DNA of 46,927 nucleotides from Actinotignum schaalii (GTDB lineage Bacteria; Actinomycetota; Actinomycetes; Actinomycetales; Actinomycetaceae): NCBI RefSeq assembly GCF_028864145.1, contig NZ_JARBHJ010000016.1, positions 1 to 46,927 of the forward strand, read 5' to 3'. Shown piece by piece: positions 33,392 to 43,423 of this stretch (position 1 is its first letter; each line of letters starts with the position of its first letter). The notes under the pieces were generated by a model. It saw only the letters and a program-made list of their open reading frames with translations, ran no database searches and was not told where the DNA came from. The position numbers and the translations under genes were made by a program.

Positions 33392-34066
33392 GCAGTACTG
33401 CGCGGTGTTCCCGGGACGTTCGCGTGCCGCGCCGCTTTCGTGGTTGTAGTCGCGGCTGTGGTCACGTTCGTGGTTGTAGTCGCGGCTGTGCTCCCGATCC
33501 AGCTGCACCGCGAGCGCGGCGAGGAGCAAATCAAGGGTATGGGGTTGGTAGCGAGCCAGTTCGGAACCGGGATGGCGGGTGGAACTCGCCGTGGAGCTTG
33601 CGCGAGAAGGCCCGGTAGTTTCTTGGGCGTGTAGCTGCGCGAGGCGCTGAGCAGCCTGGTGGCGCAGATATTCGCGTAGATCTTTATGGCCGCGGGTAAG
33701 AACGACGTCGCCATCCGCCCCGGCAGCGAAAATCCGGCGAGCATGGGCGCGCCGCTCGTTAGCGCGTTCCCGCTCCGCCGCGAGTTCTTGTTCGGCGCGC
33801 TGGAGGGAGCGGGTGAGCTGGTCAATACGCTCTTGCATCTGGAGGATGCGGGCGATTCCGGCCAGATTGATACCATCTTCCTGCGACATGCGTTGAATTT
33901 CTTGGAGTCGTTCCACATCCTCCAGGGAGTAGCGCCGCCCGCCTCCGCGAGTGCGCCTGGCAGATACCAGCCCCAGGCGGTCATATTGGCGCAGCGTCTG
34001 GGCATGCATACCCGCAAGTTCGGCCGCTACTGACACCGTGAGTAGCGGTGCGCGTCGATTCGCCAT
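33389..34066 (-). CDS. hspR: heat-shock repressor HspR (MerR family)
   Basis: 225-residue repressor of the dnaK operon and clpB. The N-terminal MerR winged helix is clear (LLTVSVAAELAGMHAQTLRQYDRLGLV, RRYSLEDVERL), followed by a coiled-coil (about 85-120). Position as last gene of dnaK-grpE-dnaJ-hspR is the classical actinobacterial order, and two HAIR operators in this window are its predicted targets; DnaK acts as co-repressor in known systems. It is longer than usual (about 130-150): the extra tail is low-complexity and ends with two copies of a 10-residue unit (HSRDYNHERD), encoded by 30-bp DNA repeats at 33437 and 33467. Confidence 0.93.
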   Translation of the reverse strand: MANRRAPLLTVSVAAELAGMHAQTLRQYDRLGLVSARRTRGGGRRYSLEDVERLQEIQRMSQEDGINLAGIARILQMQERIDQLTRSLQRAEQELAAERERANERRAHARRIFAAGADGDVVLTRGHKDLREYLRHQAAQRLAQLHAQETTGPSRASSTASSTRHPGSELARYQPHTLDLLLAALAVQLDREHSRDYNHERDHSRDYNHESGAARERPGNTAQYC

Positions 34067-34165
34067 ACCTCCTCAACCTCCTTCATTGGGGTTCCGGGCC
34101 CGGCCCCGGGTGGGGCCGGGCTAGCCGAACGCCTTGTTCCTTGTGCCGCTTCGCTATTCTGTCGC

Positions 34166-35182
34166 CTACACCTTCGCCATGCGGATGAAATCCGCCCGCG
34201 GGTCGGCGTCGCTTGTGGCTTTGGCGAACAGTTCCACGGTTTTACGGGCATCATCCGAAAGCCGGGTGGGAACCACAACCTTGAGACGCACGTACATATC
34301 CCCGGCGGATCCCTTGGCCGTGAGGCCCTTGCCGCGTACCCGCAGAATTTTGTCCGTGGAAGAACCGGCCGGGATTTTCACCCGGACGGTCTTACTTGCC
34401 AGCGTTGGTACTTCTACGGTAGCCCCGAGAGCGGCTTCCGGGAAAGATACCGGGACGTTGACGTACACGTCCTTACCCTGCACATCGAAAACCGGGTGGG
34501 GTTCCACGTGGACGGTCACGATAATATCGCCGGCCGGCCCACCGTTGAGACCCGGGTGGCCCTTCCCGGCGATCCGAATTTTCTGACCATCGCTCACCCC
34601 GGCGGGGACTTTCGCGGTCACGGATTTACCGGAGGCCGTCTGGATTTTCACGGTGGCACCGTCCACAGCCTGACGGAGCGGGAGCGAGACTGCGGCAGTC
34701 ATATCCGCACCCTTCTGGGCCCGACGCTGGGAGCCGAAGCCGGAGAAGCCACCGCCTCCCTGACCGCCCCCGAAAAGTCCGCCTAGGACATCCTCGAAAT
34801 TGCCACCGAAGCTACCCCCGCGGGCACCGCCCGCGGAAGATGAGGCGTGGTAGGTTCCGCCGCGGCCGCCGGAGAACATCGAGAAGATGTCCTCAAAACC
34901 GCCGCTGCCTTGCCCACCGGCCCGGAAGCGGGGCCCGCCGGCCCCGAGAGCCCGGATCGCATCGTATTGTTTGCGATCCTCCGGGTTGGAGAGAACCTGG
35001 TAGGCCTCCCCCACCTTCTTGAACTTTTCTTCGGCGTCCTTCGAACCGCCATTCCGATCGGGGTGGTAACGGCGGGATAGCTTCCGGTAGGCCTTTTTAA
35101 TATCCTCCTGGGTGGCGTCTTTTTTCACGCCGAGTTCCTGGTAGAAATCCTTATCGAGCCAATCTTGGCTTGCCCCTGCCAT
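34166..35182 (-). CDS. dnaJ: DnaJ-family co-chaperone without zinc finger
   Basis: 338-residue Hsp40. J-domain at about 12-78 with the HPD motif (RRYHPDRNGG), a Gly/Phe-rich linker (about 80-155) and the C-terminal substrate-binding domains. The four CxxCxGxG repeats of type I DnaJ are absent, so this is a type II (CbpA-like) protein; its zinc-finger paralogue is probably elsewhere. It stimulates DnaK ATPase and delivers clients. AAAGGGGAGG precedes the ATG. Third gene of the operon; a 140-bp gap separates it from grpE and shows no gene. Confidence 0.93.
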   Translation of the reverse strand: MAGASQDWLDKDFYQELGVKKDATQEDIKKAYRKLSRRYHPDRNGGSKDAEEKFKKVGEAYQVLSNPEDRKQYDAIRALGAGGPRFRAGGQGSGGFEDIFSMFSGGRGGTYHASSSAGGARGGSFGGNFEDVLGGLFGGGQGGGGFSGFGSQRRAQKGADMTAAVSLPLRQAVDGATVKIQTASGKSVTAKVPAGVSDGQKIRIAGKGHPGLNGGPAGDIIVTVHVEPHPVFDVQGKDVYVNVPVSFPEAALGATVEVPTLASKTVRVKIPAGSSTDKILRVRGKGLTAKGSAGDMYVRLKVVVPTRLSDDARKTVELFAKATSDADPRADFIRMAKV

Positions 35183-35322
35183 ATGCTCACCTCCCCTTTC
35201 TTATCGTGCTGAGTATGCTCGGTGAAATTAGTGTGTACTCCGTATTGTTGCTACCTACGTACGGGTGGGTGCCGCGCGGGCCGGCCGTGTATGCGGAGCC
35301 GACCCGCGCCCACTTCCCCGCG

Positions 35323-36005
35323 TTATTCCGGCGAAACGACTCCCACCCGGGCCGGGCGGAGCACCTTATCCGCCACGGTATAGCCGGGTTGGATAAGCGT
35401 CTCAATAGTTTGAGCGGTCGCTTCAGCCGAGGAACGATTCATGAGCGCTTCGTGGTATTCCGGATCAAATTCGTCACCAACCGCACCGAAGCGCGCCACC
35501 TTGAACGTGGAGAAGAGGATCTGCTCCATTTTCTCCGCGATCAAACCGGTGGGCCCTTCCAGGTCACCGTGCTGGCGAGCCAACTCCACATCGTCAAGAA
35601 CCGGAAGCAATGCTTCGATCACCTTGAGAGTGCCCGAATCGCGGTGCGCTCCAGCTTCCTGCTTGGAGCGGCGCACGTAATTCGTGTACTCCGTTTCGGT
35701 GTTGTAGAGCGATGCCTGAGCGCGTTTGAGCTGATCCTCCAGGGTGCTGATGGTGGCCATTGCTTCGCTAAGCGGACCGGAGGCAACACCCTCAGCACCG
35801 GCGGATTCGGCCTCGGATGCCCGCGCATCGCCAACCTCGCCCGCGCCAGCTTCATCGGCCACGGCCGCGCCAGCCGCATCCGCAGCAGCCGGTGAGGCCG
35901 CGGCGGTAGCTGCGTCGTCGTTCCCAGAAACAGCGCCCGCACCGGAACCGGCGCCGGGCTCCTCCACGCTTTCCGGACCGTTGCGATTCAGATCGTCCTC
36001 ACTCA

Positions 36006-36006
<1 letters not shown>
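35323..36006 (-). CDS. grpE: nucleotide exchange factor GrpE
   Basis: 227-residue DnaK nucleotide exchange factor. A long acidic, Ala/Gly-rich disordered N-terminus (about 1-80) is followed by the dimeric coiled-coil (about 82-135) and the beta-domain with the family signature FDPEYHEALMNRSS and a final GYTVADKVLRPARVGVV. The ATG overlaps the dnaK stop codon by one base (TAATG), so the two are translationally coupled. It acts in the DnaK cycle by releasing ADP. Confidence 0.95.
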
Positions 36007-37886
<1,880 letters not shown>

Positions 37887-38011
37887 GATTGCTCCTTCTG
37901 CATTCGTGCCGCAGATCCGCGGTACCGGCAGTACCGGCCGCGAACCCTTCGACAAAGTTTCCTTCCAAGTCTGAACGATCCGAGAACCTATGTCCAATCG
38001 GCTCGCCCTTT

Positions 38012-38032
38012 CTTGAGTCCACCAAACTCAAC
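38012..38032 (-). promoter_or_regulatory. HAIR operator (HspR binding site) of dnaK operon
   Basis: CTTGAGT-N7-ACTCAAC, matching HAIR at 13 of 14 positions, 126 bp before the dnaK start. Together with the perfect copy at clpB it defines the HspR regulon in this window. Confidence 0.9.
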
Positions 38033-38152
38033 CTTGGGGTGCCGGTTTTTATTCCCGCTCTTTTTTCGCGAGCTGCGTCACGCCCGTGCGCACTCTTTTT
38101 TCGGCACGACGACGCCGCTGCGCCATCCCGGAATCCGGCGGGCTACGCCAGG

Positions 38153-38158
38153 TAGACT
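38153..38158 (+). promoter_or_regulatory. -10 box of the glucokinase gene
   Basis: TAGACT, 6 nt before the ATG, no ribosome binding site; suggests a leaderless mRNA. Confidence 0.55.
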
Positions 38159-38164
38159 TGCACC

Positions 38165-39097
38165 ATGACTCTGAGCATCGGTGTGGATGTTGGCGGCACG
38201 AAGGTGGCCGCCGGCGTCGTCAATGAACAAGGTGAAATTTTGCAGCGGGTCCGGCGCCCCACTCCGCGCCAGGATTCCGAGGCCTTTATCGCAACCATCG
38301 CCGTCTGCGTCAACGACCTCAAATCCTCGGGTGCTACCACCGTGGGAATCGGGCAGGCCGGCTATATCGCCGCGGATCGCGATACGTTGATTTACGGCAC
38401 GAATGTCCCCCTGCAGAACGGACGGCTCGGTTCGCGTATCGCTGAGCTCACCGGCATGCCCGTCGTCGTTGAAAATGACGCCAACGCGGCGGCCTGGGCC
38501 GAATACCGTTTCGGTGCGGCCGCGGATGCGGAATCCGCCGTTGTGGTCACGCTCGGCACCGGGCTGGGCGGCGGCGTCATTATGAACGGGAATCTGCTGC
38601 GCGGAGCTTTCGGTTTCGGCGCGGAAATCGGGCACATCCACATGGTTCCCAACGGGCCGCTGTGCGGGTGCGGATCGCGCGGCTGCTGGGAAGTGATGGG
38701 CTCGGGCAGCGCGCTGGTGCGTTTCGCCACCGAACGGGCCGCGAATTACCCCAGCGGGGCCGCCCGCATCCTGGAACTGGGTGAAGGGCGAGTGACCGGC
38801 CCGGCCGTGACCGCGGCCGCTCAGGAAGGCGATGAAATGGCCCTCGATGTTTTCAATGAGCTCGCGCATTGGAATGCCATCGGCTTGGCGGATATGGCAA
38901 CCATTTTCGATCCGGAAATCTTCGTAATTGCCGGCGGGGTGAGCGAGGCCGGTTCGCTCGTACTCGATCCGCTGGTACGCGAATTCCCCGAAGTTCTCCC
39001 CGTGGCGAAATACCGGACGTTGCCGGAGATTCGCCTGGCGCGGCTCGGGAACGACGCCGGGATTATCGGCGCCGCTGACCTGTCCACCATCGAATAA
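38165..39097 (+). CDS. glcK: ROK-family glucokinase
   Basis: 310-residue sugar kinase phosphorylating glucose with ATP at the entrance of glycolysis. ROK marks: phosphate loop IGVDVGGTKVAAGVV; catalytic Asp in VENDANAAAWAEYRFG; ATP site VVTLGTGLGGGVI; and the zinc-binding motif GHIHMVPNG with CGCGSRGCWE. No helix-turn-helix precedes the kinase domain, so it is an enzyme and not a ROK repressor. Full length. It is divergent from dnaK and followed by a strong terminator. ManNAc or other hexoses cannot be excluded as substrates. Confidence 0.92.
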   Translation: MTLSIGVDVGGTKVAAGVVNEQGEILQRVRRPTPRQDSEAFIATIAVCVNDLKSSGATTVGIGQAGYIAADRDTLIYGTNVPLQNGRLGSRIAELTGMPVVVENDANAAAWAEYRFGAAADAESAVVVTLGTGLGGGVIMNGNLLRGAFGFGAEIGHIHMVPNGPLCGCGSRGCWEVMGSGSALVRFATERAANYPSGAARILELGEGRVTGPAVTAAAQEGDEMALDVFNELAHWNAIGLADMATIFDPEIFVIAGGVSEAGSLVLDPLVREFPEVLPVAKYRTLPEIRLARLGNDAGIIGAADLSTIE

Positions 39098-39154
39098 AGT
39101 CGCTGAGTCGCAGCCGTGTGAGCTGCGCGCACGCGCACACTAACACCAACCAGA

Positions 39155-39212
39155 CTGCGCGCCGGAATAACAGCACCGGTTTCCACCGGTAGCGAGTATT
39201 TCCGGCGCGCAG
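39155..39212 (+). terminator. compound terminator after the glucokinase gene
   Basis: Perfect 13-bp outer stem (CTGCGCGCCGGAA / TTCCGGCGCGCAG) enclosing a second hairpin ACCGGT-ttcc-ACCGGT, then the T-rich GATTTTCGTTTC. Confidence 0.85.
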
Positions 39213-39256
39213 CTGATTTTCGTTTCGACGGCGGTTTTTCTGTCATAGGCCAGCTT

Positions 39257-39262
39257 TAGGAT
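39257..39262 (+). promoter_or_regulatory. -10 box of the general-stress protein gene
   Basis: TAGGAT exactly 6 nt before the ATG; leaderless arrangement. Confidence 0.55.
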
Positions 39263-39268
39263 GAGCCT

Positions 39269-39778
39269 ATGAGTGAAAACATAACTACTGGCGCGTCCGC
39301 CACCGCGCGCGCCGCTGAACAAAGTGCCGCGGATTACCGCACCATTACGGAAGTTTCTGATTATCGGCGGGCCGAACGCCTGGTGGATACGCTCTCGGAT
39401 GCCGGGTTCCCGGTGGAAAATGTGCGTATCGTCGGCGTGAATCTGGAAAGCGTGGAGCAGGTGACCGGGCGCCTCACCACCGGGAAAGCCGCGCTATACG
39501 GTGCGGCGGGCGGGGCTTCCTGGGGTCTCTTCTTCTCCTTCTTCTTTATTCTTTTCGCGCCGGCCGTGGTGCTCTGGCAGGTCCTCCTCTTCGGGCTCGC
39601 CTGCGGCGCGGTGCTCGGGGCCATTATGGGCGCGCTCTCGCACGGTTTCACCGGCGGGCGGCGTGATTTCGCTTCGGTGCGGGCCACCACCGCCAATTCT
39701 TATGAAGTGCAGGTGCGGCGGGCTTTCGTCAACGAAGCCTACGCAACCTTGGCGCAGGCCGGGTATTCGCTGAGCTAA
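39269..39778 (+). CDS. general stress protein (YflT/GSP17M-like), membrane-associated
   Basis: 169 residues. The first third matches the general stress protein 17M fold (SDYRRAERLVDTLSDAGFPVENVRIVG), and two membrane segments (about 82-100 and 103-125, WGLFFSFFFILFAPAVVLW) follow, then a cytosolic strand-rich tail (SYEVQVRRAFVNEAYATLAQAG). Related proteins are common in actinobacteria and often stress-induced; molecular function is unknown. Single-gene unit with a leaderless promoter. Confidence 0.78.
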   Translation: MSENITTGASATARAAEQSAADYRTITEVSDYRRAERLVDTLSDAGFPVENVRIVGVNLESVEQVTGRLTTGKAALYGAAGGASWGLFFSFFFILFAPAVVLWQVLLFGLACGAVLGAIMGALSHGFTGGRRDFASVRATTANSYEVQVRRAFVNEAYATLAQAGYSLS

Positions 39779-39880
39779 ACAAGCGCCCGCTACGGCCGCG
39801 ACATTCGGCTTTACCGTGCTCCCAGCGGAGCTACCCACTACTATGGTGGGTGGCTCTGCTGCCGAACGTGAGGGAAACTT

Positions 39881-41233
39881 ATGGTTGTACGCCACGAAAT
39901 CCGCCCGCCTATTACCCGGCTTCCAGACGGGACCATCAAACAGATCAACCCGTTTTCCGGCACCGAAGTGTGGACCCAGCCAGGCCGCGCCAACCGCCCC
40001 CTCAAGGCGGAAGTTCCCATCGCGGAACCGTTGAGCGCGGACCACCCGGAAAACTTCTGTTCTTTCTGCGCGGATCGGGTACTGGAAACACCGCCGGAAA
40101 AGGCTCGCATCGTCGGTAACCCCGCCACGGGCGAAGCTCGGATCACCTATGATGCCCCGGTGGATTCTCTGGCGGATCCGTGGGATTTCCGGCGGGTTCC
40201 CAATCTTTTTGAGATTGTTCCCTTCCAGTACTGGACTACCAACTACCAGTACGAACTCACCACCCGCCGCCAGGATGCTTTTGAGCGCTACACCTCAGAT
40301 GCGGCGGGGCGGGCCCACGTGCTCTCCGTGGCTCATAACAAGGCCATTGCTTCGGGCATGGATGAGGATGCCTGGAATGCGCTTCCGGAGCGGGAGCGCC
40401 TATTGAGCGCGCTGCCTTTCTACGGGGGCGGGCATGACCTCATTATCGGGCGCCACCACTATGTACCAGGTTCGGATTCCACCGCGAATCGGGCCGGCTC
40501 GGGTACCCTCACCCCGGCTGAGCACTACTGGTACTTCCTACTTACTGCGGATGCCATGCGCGATCTGTACGAACAAAACCGCTACGTCAAATACGTGCAG
40601 GTATTCCAGAATTGGTTGCGACCGGCCGGAGCCTCGTTCGAGCACCTGCATAAGCAGCTGGTGTCCATTGATGAACGCACCGTCAATCACCGCTACGAAG
40701 TGGACCGGGTGCGCGATAACCCCAATATTTTCAATGAGTACGGGGTGGATTACGCCGGTTACCACAATCTCGTTATCGCGGAGAATAAGTACGCGGTGGC
40801 CTACGCCGGGTTCGGGCATCGCTACCCCACTCTCGAAGTATGGTCACGCTCGGAAGCCTCCCAGCCCTTCGAACACACCCGCCACGAATTACGCGCCGTT
40901 TCGGATCTGGTGCACGCTATGCACGCGGCCACCGGCCCTGATATTCCCACGAATGAGGAATGGTACGCGCCTTCACGGGATATGGAAGTAGCGACCCCGT
41001 GGCGGGTGCTCCTCAAGTGGCGCACCTCCACGCTCGCCGGTTTCGAAGGCGGCACCAAGATCTACGTCAATACCATTGACCCGTGGTCATTGCGGGATCG
41101 GGTGGTTCCCCGCTTGCTGGAGCTGCGCGCTGAAGGCGCCATTGCCTCCACGATCAATATCGCCACCGAATGCAGTTGCGAAGTCAATTCGCTGCGTTAC
41201 GGAATGGGAGAATTAGGAGTGCGCGGCAGGTAG
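39881..41233 (+). CDS. GalT-like HIT-fold protein (DUF4921)
   Basis: 450 residues, related to galactose-1-phosphate uridylyltransferase. A zinc-type CSFC is present near residue 65, and the active-site histidine motif is SFEHLHKQLV rather than the canonical HPHGQ of GalT, so nucleotidyl transfer to another substrate or loss of activity are both possible. The overall two-HIT-repeat layout and the strand IYVNTIDPWSLRDRVVPRLLEL support the family. A TACTAT -10 box lies at 39839-39844 and GAGGGAA precedes the ATG. A hairpin at 41239-41257 follows. Substrate unknown. Confidence 0.75.
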   Translation: MVVRHEIRPPITRLPDGTIKQINPFSGTEVWTQPGRANRPLKAEVPIAEPLSADHPENFCSFCADRVLETPPEKARIVGNPATGEARITYDAPVDSLADPWDFRRVPNLFEIVPFQYWTTNYQYELTTRRQDAFERYTSDAAGRAHVLSVAHNKAIASGMDEDAWNALPERERLLSALPFYGGGHDLIIGRHHYVPGSDSTANRAGSGTLTPAEHYWYFLLTADAMRDLYEQNRYVKYVQVFQNWLRPAGASFEHLHKQLVSIDERTVNHRYEVDRVRDNPNIFNEYGVDYAGYHNLVIAENKYAVAYAGFGHRYPTLEVWSRSEASQPFEHTRHELRAVSDLVHAMHAATGPDIPTNEEWYAPSRDMEVATPWRVLLKWRTSTLAGFEGGTKIYVNTIDPWSLRDRVVPRLLELRAEGAIASTINIATECSCEVNSLRYGMGELGVRGR

Positions 41234-41238
41234 CGTGG

Positions 41239-41257
41239 GCCGCGGCCCGGCCGCGGC
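41239..41257 (+). terminator. GC hairpin after the GalT-like gene
   Basis: GCCGCGG / CCGCGGC 7-bp stem, 5-nt loop, immediately past the stop codon; no T-run. Confidence 0.5.
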
Positions 41258-41305
41258 TAGCTAGGGCAGCACCCACTCCGGCCTGGCTCGTAGAAAGGAA
41301 ACTCC

Positions 41306-42187
41306 ATGTCGCAGATTGCTGAGACCGCCCTCGTTTTTGAGGGCGGTGGTATGCGCGCGAGCGCCACGGCTCCGGTGGTTATCAAACTCATCGAGGCTGG
41401 GCTGGAGTTTCCGCACGTTTCGGGCATTTCGGCGGGTTCCAGTCACGTGGCGAATTACCTCAGCCGTGACCCGGTACGGGCGCGGCGTTCTTTCGTGGAG
41501 TTCGGAGCGGATCCGAATATTGGCAACTGGCGGACCTTCCTGGCTGGCAAGGGCGCGTTCAACTCGGATTATATTTACCGTCACACCTCACGTCCCGGCG
41601 AAGCGCTCCCTTTCGATTTCGCTACGTTCCAGTCCACTCCTGGAGATTTTGATATCAGCGCTTTTCGTTTGAGCGACGGCGCAGCCGTGCACTGGCACCG
41701 CAGCGATATTAACGTTCTTGACGATCTGCTGGTGCGGGTGCAGGCATCCTCAACGATGCCTGGCATTATGCCTTTCGTATCACTGGACGGTGAGCTTTAT
41801 GCCGACGGCGCCCTCGGGCCATCCGGGGGTATACCTATCGATGCCGCTGAGGCTGCTGGCTTCGAGCGCGCCGTCGTTATTATGACGAAACCGCGCGATT
41901 ATGTGCGCCCGGCGCCTTCCCGGAAGGCCACTGCGCTGATCAGGGCGGCTTTCCGCAAATACCCTCATCTCGTTACCGCGCTGGAGGAACGCGCAGCGAA
42001 GTACAACGCCACCCGGGCCCATCTTTTTGATTTGGAAGCGCGGGGGCGGGCCTACCTTTATTTCCCGCGCCACCAGCTAGTCTCCAACCGGGAAACCAAT
42101 GTGGCGAAGCTAGAAGCTTCCTTCACGGCAGGCACCGCCCAGATCAACGAGGACTTCCCCGCGATCCTGCGCTTCCTCGAGATGTAG
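41306..42187 (+). CDS. patatin-like phospholipase
   Basis: 293-residue cytoplasmic lipid acyl hydrolase. Patatin features: the oxyanion loop FEGGGMRASA, nucleophile Ser42 in GISAG and the catalytic Asp167 in YADGALGPSGGIP; a Ser-Asp dyad. No signal peptide or membrane segment. The length fits the RssA/YjjU group (YjjU-like proteins share the GISAGSS block and the C-terminal PRHQLVSNRE). AAAGGAAA precedes the ATG. It converges on the small membrane-protein gene with one base between stop codons. Confidence 0.92.
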   Translation: MSQIAETALVFEGGGMRASATAPVVIKLIEAGLEFPHVSGISAGSSHVANYLSRDPVRARRSFVEFGADPNIGNWRTFLAGKGAFNSDYIYRHTSRPGEALPFDFATFQSTPGDFDISAFRLSDGAAVHWHRSDINVLDDLLVRVQASSTMPGIMPFVSLDGELYADGALGPSGGIPIDAAEAAGFERAVVIMTKPRDYVRPAPSRKATALIRAAFRKYPHLVTALEERAAKYNATRAHLFDLEARGRAYLYFPRHQLVSNRETNVAKLEASFTAGTAQINEDFPAILRFLEM

Positions 42188-42188
42188 G

Positions 42189-42425
42189 CTACTTGCGCTG
42201 ATCTTGCCGCCGCTTTGCGTGCAATGCGGAAACCAGCGGAAGCACGATAACCAGCATGAGGCAATACGCGATCAAGTCCGAGCCATAGTCCGCCATCAAG
42301 GTCGAGAACTGATCCTTGTTCTTTACGTACATCCAGATAAAGAACAAGCCCGCCATCAGGCAGGTGGACACCAGGGTAACCACGTAAACCCGCAGCCAAT
42401 CTTTCTTATAAAAAAGCTTCCTCAT
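42189..42425 (-). CDS. small membrane protein with two membrane segments
   Basis: 78 residues: a basic start (MRKLFYKKDW), membrane segment about 12-33, a short acidic loop, membrane segment about 50-66 and a basic tail (HAKRRQDQRK). Both ends face the cytoplasm. It follows the secreted-protein gene on the same strand, but a TAGGAT -10 box 6 nt before the ATG, overlapping that gene's end, suggests a leaderless promoter of its own. Family unknown. In position and size it is a candidate immunity protein for the neighbouring secreted protein (inference only). Confidence 0.7.
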   Translation of the reverse strand: MRKLFYKKDWLRVYVVTLVSTCLMAGLFFIWMYVKNKDQFSTLMADYGSDLIAYCLMLVIVLPLVSALHAKRRQDQRK

Positions 42426-42431
42426 GGAGCT

Positions 42432-42437
42432 ATCCTA
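42432..42437 (-). promoter_or_regulatory. -10 box of the small membrane-protein gene
   Basis: TAGGAT on the reverse strand, 6 nt before the ATG, just past the stop of the secreted-protein gene. Confidence 0.45.
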
Positions 42438-42438
42438 C

Positions 42439-43032
42439 CTATTTAGACCACGGAGTAAGGCACCAAATAGCAGAACCCGCCAACATCGCAGCCAGTCCTA
42501 CAACACCTCCTTTAATGGCGTTTTTACCCACGATTTTCACGATCTTGATTGCCGCTTCTTTCCATAGACCCCTTTCGATGAGCGACCCAATAGCGCCCGA
42601 GAAGAGCCCTCCTAACGCGCCTAAACCGCTCGCGTCGATAATGCATTGGGCATACGGACTCAGACTTCTGGTAGTGTTTCCCGCGCTCCCAGCAAAGCGC
42701 GTATCGCCATTCAGCATCGAAACGATCACCGCTAAATCAGATTGTGGCACCTCAGATTCCATGCCGGATTGTGTGATGTACCATTTTCCACTTTTATTCT
42801 GCGATAAATAGACAGAAAACAGCGTTTCAATATCCGCAGCCACAGCGTCAATCTCTTCCGCATCAAGGTCAACGCTTTCCACCCCTTGCAACTCGTCAAC
42901 GCTAAGCACAGCCGAAGAATCGCCGTGCATTGCATTTGGTTGCGCAACCGCAATTGAGGTAGTGCCAAGAGCCAAAGCTATAGCCAATGCGCTCGACACC
43001 GTTACCTTTGTCGCAAAAATACGCGTATTCAT
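42439..43032 (-). CDS. secreted protein with C-terminal Gly/Lys-rich hydrophobic domain
   Basis: 197 residues; not a family I can name with certainty. Sec signal peptide (cleavage near residue 30, IAVA-QPN), an acidic middle (about 40-115), then a switch at Cys130 to a hydrophobic, Gly-rich and Lys-containing segment (SGAIGSLIERGLWKEAAIKI, VKIVGKNAIKGGVVGLAAML) ending with Cys191 and LTPWSK. The two cysteines bracket this segment and may form a disulfide. The pattern resembles pore-forming bacteriocin or toxin precursors with an acidic propeptide. AGAGGAAGGA precedes the ATG. Divergent from the two-component genes, with tandem operators between. Confidence 0.72.
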   Translation of the reverse strand: MNTRIFATKVTVSSALAIALALGTTSIAVAQPNAMHGDSSAVLSVDELQGVESVDLDAEEIDAVAADIETLFSVYLSQNKSGKWYITQSGMESEVPQSDLAVIVSMLNGDTRFAGSAGNTTRSLSPYAQCIIDASGLGALGGLFSGAIGSLIERGLWKEAAIKIVKIVGKNAIKGGVVGLAAMLAGSAIWCLTPWSK

Positions 43033-43102
43033 GAAATGTGTCCTTCCTCTTTGATCGGAATCATGAACGTTTTAAAGCTAGTCACTACAGACGGTTTAGA
43101 GA

Positions 43103-43143
43103 TACCGACGAATGTCGGTTAGCTATACCGACGTTCATCAGCC
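43103..43143. promoter_or_regulatory. tandem operator in the divergent promoter region
   Basis: TACCGAC-N4-GTCGGTT (43103-43120) and a second copy with a weak right half, TACCGAC-N4-ATCAGCC (43126-43143), spaced 23 bp (about two helical turns). They lie between the secreted-protein gene and the peptide-kinase-regulator genes. A related palindrome lies at 45325-45342, so the NarL-type regulator encoded here is the likely binder. Confidence 0.7.
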
Positions 43144-43203
43144 AGAATTTAATAACAGAAGCATCGACTCAAAAATCGATGAAGTCGAAAAGAAAGGAAT
43201 TCC

Positions 43204-43419
43204 ATGCCCACTCTTAGTGCCGTGGTAGCTCTATGTGCGTTAGTCTTCCCCGCAACTACAATGCCAATTACTACCCCAGCCTGTGCCGGAAGAGAAATGC
43301 ACTATAGCGTTAACAAAATTTCCGGTGACCACAGCTGGTACATTCCCCAAGCCGCGCCTCCCAGGATCTGCGCGGCAATGCCGAAGCTGCATAGTTGTGA
43401 AAAGTATCGGCCGCGGTAA
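43204..43419 (+). CDS. small peptide ORF coupled to the kinase gene
   Basis: 71 residues, unrecognised. A hydrophobic start (about residues 4-18: LSAVVALCALVFPA) could act as an export signal, although it lacks the usual positive charges. The rest is polar with four cysteines in total and a basic end (CEKYRPR). Support for reality: AAAGGAA at proper spacing before the ATG, and the kinase ATG only 4 nt after its stop with no ribosome site of its own. It may encode the signal peptide for the kinase, or be a leader that merely sets kinase translation. Confidence 0.5.
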   Translation: MPTLSAVVALCALVFPATTMPITTPACAGREMHYSVNKISGDHSWYIPQAAPPRICAAMPKLHSCEKYRPR

Positions 43420-43423
43420 AACG

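Noticed and set aside
35183-35322. Separate gene or HAIR site between dnaJ and grpE
   Set aside because: No frame with start signals and no CTTGAGT/ACTCAAG motif there.
37887-37997. N-terminal extension of DnaK by 37 residues
   Set aside because: Hsp70 proteins begin directly at the GIDLGTTNS loop, and GAAGGAG marks the ATG at 37886.
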